Positions 60,159 through 64,000 of a DNA stretch of 64,000 nt are shown here, one piece after another. Position 1 is the stretch's first letter. Each line of letters starts with the position of its first letter. Origin of the DNA: Symbiodinium natans. Its lineage: Eukaryota > Sar > Dinophyceae > Suessiales > Symbiodiniaceae. The stretch is taken from positions 156,854 to 220,853 of the forward strand of contig CAJNDS010001202.1 in assembly GCA_905221605.1 (NCBI GenBank). Reading direction: 5' to 3'. Under the pieces are notes generated by a model. It worked only from the letters and a program-made list of their open reading frames with translations. It was not told the DNA's origin and ran no database searches. The position numbers and the translations under genes were made by a program.

Positions 60159-62198
60159 GATGAAGGACCACTATATTCGAGAGATCATATGAGATAAGAT
60201 TTGAACGATTTCTGCGTCCAAAAGTCCGCGGCATCCTAACCAATACAAATGAGAGTGAAATATCGTATATAGAGAACATAGAGCCTCGATGAAGAAATTC
60301 GCCGTCATGCGAGGGAAATTATATTATAGATTGGAATCCATTGCCTGACATTTCTATATAGTGTCCTATGGATATCTTGATCGTTCCCATTTCTCTTTGT
60401 AGGCAATCTTGTTGGGTGCGATGTCGAAGGTTTTCCTTGATATCTCGATTTTCTCTCCTTTTTGATCGTCAGATTTGGGATGTGAAAGTTTGTCGATGGC
60501 TAAAATCCGGTCGGAGAATAAATGCAGAGATCGTGCGATTGCTCAGGAAATCATATTCAAGATATAGGATTTGATCCATTGATTTTTGATTATTCGGGAG
60601 GATTGGAATCGGAAGGCGATCTTCTTTGATTTCGTTTTGTCGGACGATCGATGATAATCGTCAACATAATAAAATGGGATTTTTGGGTCATCCCTTGAGA
60701 TAACGTATTTCTTTCATATTTCAGAAATATGGATAGATATATGCAATGGGCTAGGGATGGAAATATGGGTCCGCAGATTTTATGCGATCATTCTCTCCAA
60801 TTCCTCCAAATAATTTCGGAAATTTGATCAGGATCCCCATGCGCAAATTGGTGGCATGGTTGACTATCATCTATTATTGAGATTTCCAATGATCGCCTGG
60901 CCCCATTGGATATGAATGAATTCAATCTAGATTCTAGATAGTTGATTCTTGGATTAGGGTAGAAATCTCTTTTCTTGATTTTTGGAGAATCCCTTCGTCG
61001 ATACTCTATTTTCTCTGATCCATTGATATCTTCCCTTATTTGGGGGGGTGGTGGGTGCATTGCCCAATCCGGGTTCGTTCCTGATTCGTTTCATCTTTGG
61101 AATTCGTGAATGGATTCTCTCTTCATTTGCGTTTTTGGATTCTCTCGATTTCATATTGGAAGGTTTATATCTTGATATTTGAAGGGACAAGGTATCCTTC
61201 TTCTAGAGATTCCTATAAATCTATTTATAGATCAACCCAATGAAATATCTCAAGAATCTTCATAGATCTTTTGCCTTATGGAATGAGAATTATTAATATG
61301 GAAGAATTTTCCTCAAATCAATTATATCAAAATTGATAAGAGAAAATCAATAATATACATATCCGAAGAAAAATAACGTAATTGAATCATTTTTGATTTA
61401 TAGAATTCTAGTTTTGAATTGGATTCTCTTTCTAATCATTTTGAATAAAGATTTGGTACGAAGATTCCAATAATATCATTTTTCTTATATATTTCTATAT
61501 GTCAATATAGATCCATATATGAAAAGTAAGGAGAATAATTTAAAATTCATTCTTAGAAGATTGAACGAAATATGGTTTGTTGCCGCCAAATTATAGAAGA
61601 TTATCCAAGATGGCAAGAATCTCGATTTAATGATCATTAATTTGAATTTAATTATCAAAGATGATAAGAAATATAATTTGATATCATCAATTCATATTTA
61701 TTTGTTAAAGATGAGAAGAAATATGATGTATTGATATCAATTTAATTTTAATATCTTAAATCCTAAATCTGAGACCCAATATCATTGATTTCATCGTTCA
61801 CATATACGCACATATATCGGACACATCATACATATCTCACACATCGCGCCAGATGAAATTATCACTAGTGGATGACACACTATAATTTCAAAAAACTATC
61901 TTGAATCAACCAAATATTGAATCCATATCGGGAGATCCGAAATCATCTGATCATTTGTATAATCCTAAAGCCCGAAATCCCAAATCATACAAAATTTTTG
62001 AATGATTATGAACTTCGTCGAGAATTGATGAAAGAAAAGGAGGAATCCCTGCTAGCTAGTTGACATATTTCATATATATCATTTTTTTTGGAATCCCATC
62101 ATACAAAATTTCGATCATTTTCGATCTAATCGAGATTATTCTCTATATGGCTGTGTGCCTAAACCCCCGGTTGTCGCGGCCCGCGCCCGCGTCCACCT

Positions 62199-62240
62199 CT
62201 TACAGACCTCTGTAACGCCCGGCTTGTTACAGACCTCTGT
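62199..62240. repeat. TTACAGACCTCTGT direct repeat
   Basis: Two perfect copies (62,199 and 62,227), the word itself partly palindromic, within the GC-rich insert. Confidence 0.8.
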
Positions 62241-62563
62241 CGCGCGCACGTTCGTATCATGTATATGACATTTTTTTACATGATATGATATTATATTATA
62301 TATACATATACATATACTAAAAACGGGTCTCAGGACGCATTGGGGTAGGACGATAATTGCGTCTATTTGGGGCGCACGTTGCTTACGCAGATGTCGCAAT
62401 AGACTGTGCTTGGTCTGTCGCGGTTATGTAACCCACTTGTAACGGAGTATGTCGCGCGCCGGGAGGCATGAACGCAGATTTTGGGGAATTTCGGGTTTCA
62501 GGCTTCGGGGGTATCTTGCCTAAAACCTAGAGAGTCCCCCTGTTGAGGACTGAGTGGGATTGG

Positions 62564-62754
62564 CCGCGACAAGCAAGACCTGGAACCCTCATAGCTTCTT
62601 GAAATTTACGAGCACTTCCCCCCCGATAAACAAGACTTGGAACCATTCTACATACTCAGCCTTTAAGAGTTTAAGGGGGTTTCAAATTCAGGGATATATA
62701 TATTTGCTTCTTGAAACTCACGAACACTTACCCCCCGATAAGCAAGACTTGGAA
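62564..62754. repeat. Direct repeats, two interleaved motifs
   Basis: Three copies of a GATAAGCAAGACTTGGAA-like word (62,568, 62,624, 62,736) alternate with two copies of a 30-base block beginning GCTTCTTGAAA (62,593, 62,705) that ends in a C run. Spacing of the long blocks is 112 bases. Confidence 0.8.
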
Positions 62755-63341
62755 ACTGCAGACAACAACAAACAGGTCTGTCGCAAAACCCCGCCCATTG
62801 ATACATACCCTCTGTAACGGGGTATGTCGCGTGCGTGGGCCGCGGCCCTGTTACAAGCAATTAACATTGGCACGCGACCATATATCCTGGCAGGGACAAT
62901 TTCAATGGCTAGTGACGCCCTATTTCCTACCCTAATTTCTATCGTATTCTTAGCATGCAAGCTTTTCAAAAGGCGATGTACCCCCTGCTCACATCCCCGG
63001 GTTGTGTCGAGCACAATTGATTCGAAGCCAAACTTTTGCGCATCATATGCCTACAAAATTCCCTTATCTTGTCGTTTGATTTCTATATACGCAACCACAA
63101 CACTAGCCAGATTCGGGAATTATCGCCCTATCGTCACCGCTGTGAATGGAGACACCAACACGAAATCCAAAGCTATCGAGGAGAATCTCTACCATTCGTT
63201 CTGTTTCAAAAGGAGATTGACGATAATAAGATATCCGCCAGATGGCGTCCCTCAGCATTTGGCAAAACCCCCAAGCTCGAATTTGAACCACTTTCCCACT
63301 TCTCGTACAACCCTGAAAATCGTATCGTATAAAGAATAATA

Positions 63342-63731
63342 TCAATATATGCGAGTCCGACAGCCTCCTGACATACAAATCATGCTATAACGATCCATAA
63401 TATCGAGAGTGTTCATATGGAAGGGGTATCCGCCATCATTATCCAAAATATCCAACCCAAATCGGGCATATCCGTCGAGCTCTCTATACATGCCAGGGTG
63501 CAAGAGACTTCTGCTCCCAAAAGCACCAATTAAGAAATGAAGTGAAACCTGAATTTTTGATTCTTCCATTCTGAAACTGAGAGAATCCCATACAAGGGAA
63601 AAGAACATCCACTCACGAAATCCCACAGTGAAACAAGCCACGCTTGGGCAATGCACCCGCCGCCACCCCCAATTAAGAGAAGACGTCAGTGGATCGGAGA
63701 CACCAAAACAATGAAAGAGGGATTCTCCCAA
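63342..63731 (-). CDS. Unrecognised 129-codon ORF in the AT-rich block
   Basis: It reads FGSRSLLHPGMYRELDGYAR, then FGLDILDNDGGYPFHMNTLD. Composition is better than that of its neighbours. No family is recognised. Confidence 0.15.
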   Translation of the reverse strand: MGESLFHCFGVSDPLTSSLNWGWRRVHCPSVACFTVGFREWMFFSLVWDSLSFRMEESKIQVSLHFLIGAFGSRSLLHPGMYRELDGYARFGLDILDNDGGYPFHMNTLDIMDRYSMICMSGGCRTRIY

Positions 63732-64000
63732 AATGAAGAAAAGAGACTTCTGCTCTAATCCATGAATTCAGAAACTAAGTCGAGTTCATTCCTATCAATT
63801 GGATATCAAGTATTCACTGGCAAGTTCAGTCGTAGATCAATAGACCATTCCATCCATCTGCGCGGGGGAATCCTGATCATGTCTCCGAATATATTTGGAG
63901 GAATTGGATGGAACGATCCCACGTGGATTGCGAGCCCTTGTTTCCATCTCTAGCTCGCTGTAAGCAAATGTGTCCGTGTTGCTGAAGAATGAAAGAGATG

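Larger units (their letters stand above)
57720..64000. other. AT-rich block without credible genes
   Basis: By eye, GC falls from about half to about a third. Stop codons are frequent in all frames; the longest ORF (179 codons, - strand, 59,619-60,158) and a 129-codon one (63,342-63,731) have no recognised similarity. Words like GAATC, GATTC, TTCAT and ATATAT dominate. A GC-richer insert lies at 62,150-62,900. I recognise no rRNA, tRNA, cox, cob or photosystem gene. Confidence 0.75.

Noticed and set aside
57720-64000. Plastid or mitochondrial genome fragment
   Set aside because: The AT-rich style resembles organelle intergenic DNA, but no rRNA, tRNA or organelle protein gene could be recognised; kept only as one possible origin.

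Overview
The window reads as nuclear DNA of a dinoflagellate, most likely a coral-symbiont relative (Symbiodiniaceae). This is inferred from base composition near 50% GC in the first 57.7 kb, genes broken into many very short exons, intron ends of the AG|G type with GT, GC and GA donors, Lys-Gly-rich low-complexity protein exons, and the placing of every convincing exon on the + strand. There is no bacterial operon structure, and I could not recognise an RNA gene, CRISPR array or intact transposase. Most ORFs above 60 codons are shadows or chance. Real coding sequence is mostly in exons of 15-60 codons, so gene calls below are exon calls made by eye, and exact ends and joins need transcripts.

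Layout. 1-10.4 kb: scattered short exons of a charged, coiled-coil protein (clearest at 2,552-2,702, 3,088-3,153, 4,353-4,443, 6,730-6,789, 6,863-6,922 and 6,989-7,047). 10.7-12.6 kb: GT-rich microsatellite and no gene seen. 12.68-14.43 kb: a compact gene for a Gly-Lys/Ser-Tyr-Gly repeat protein, whose exons join in phase mainly through GC and GA donors. 15.3-25.4 kb: a second coiled-coil locus, with a chain of four exons in the same phase at 23,985-24,636 and a 37-bp tandem repeat at 17.26-17.49 kb. 26.8-33.7 kb: assorted exons, including a Ser-hydrolase/thioesterase-like GHSLG exon at 31,785. 33,907-35,061: the longest convincing uninterrupted gene, a secreted basic protein of 384 residues. 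36.2-38.3 kb: terminal-type exons of unknown proteins. 39.2-44.5 kb: a gene with the C-terminal part of a PH domain, a Pro/Ser-rich linker and a conserved-looking tail. 45.0-47.0 kb: exons that include a C-x2-C...C-x2-C zinc finger. 47.8-53.9 kb: exons of membrane proteins and of unknown proteins. 55.8-57.2 kb: further exons, one Cys-rich.

At 57.2-57.7 kb a CCAGCCCCT minisatellite lies between two GGTTC-rich tracts. Beyond it the sequence changes abruptly to an AT-rich block (57.72 kb to the end) without credible genes. It holds poly-A, telomere-like CCCTAAA words, internal direct repeats and a GC-rich insert that shares a GCGACAAGC/TGTAAC vocabulary with an intron at 40.3 kb. The block could be a subtelomeric or heterochromatic island, an organelle-derived insertion, or an assembly join.

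Membership of exons in the same gene is inferred from strand, phase and distance only.
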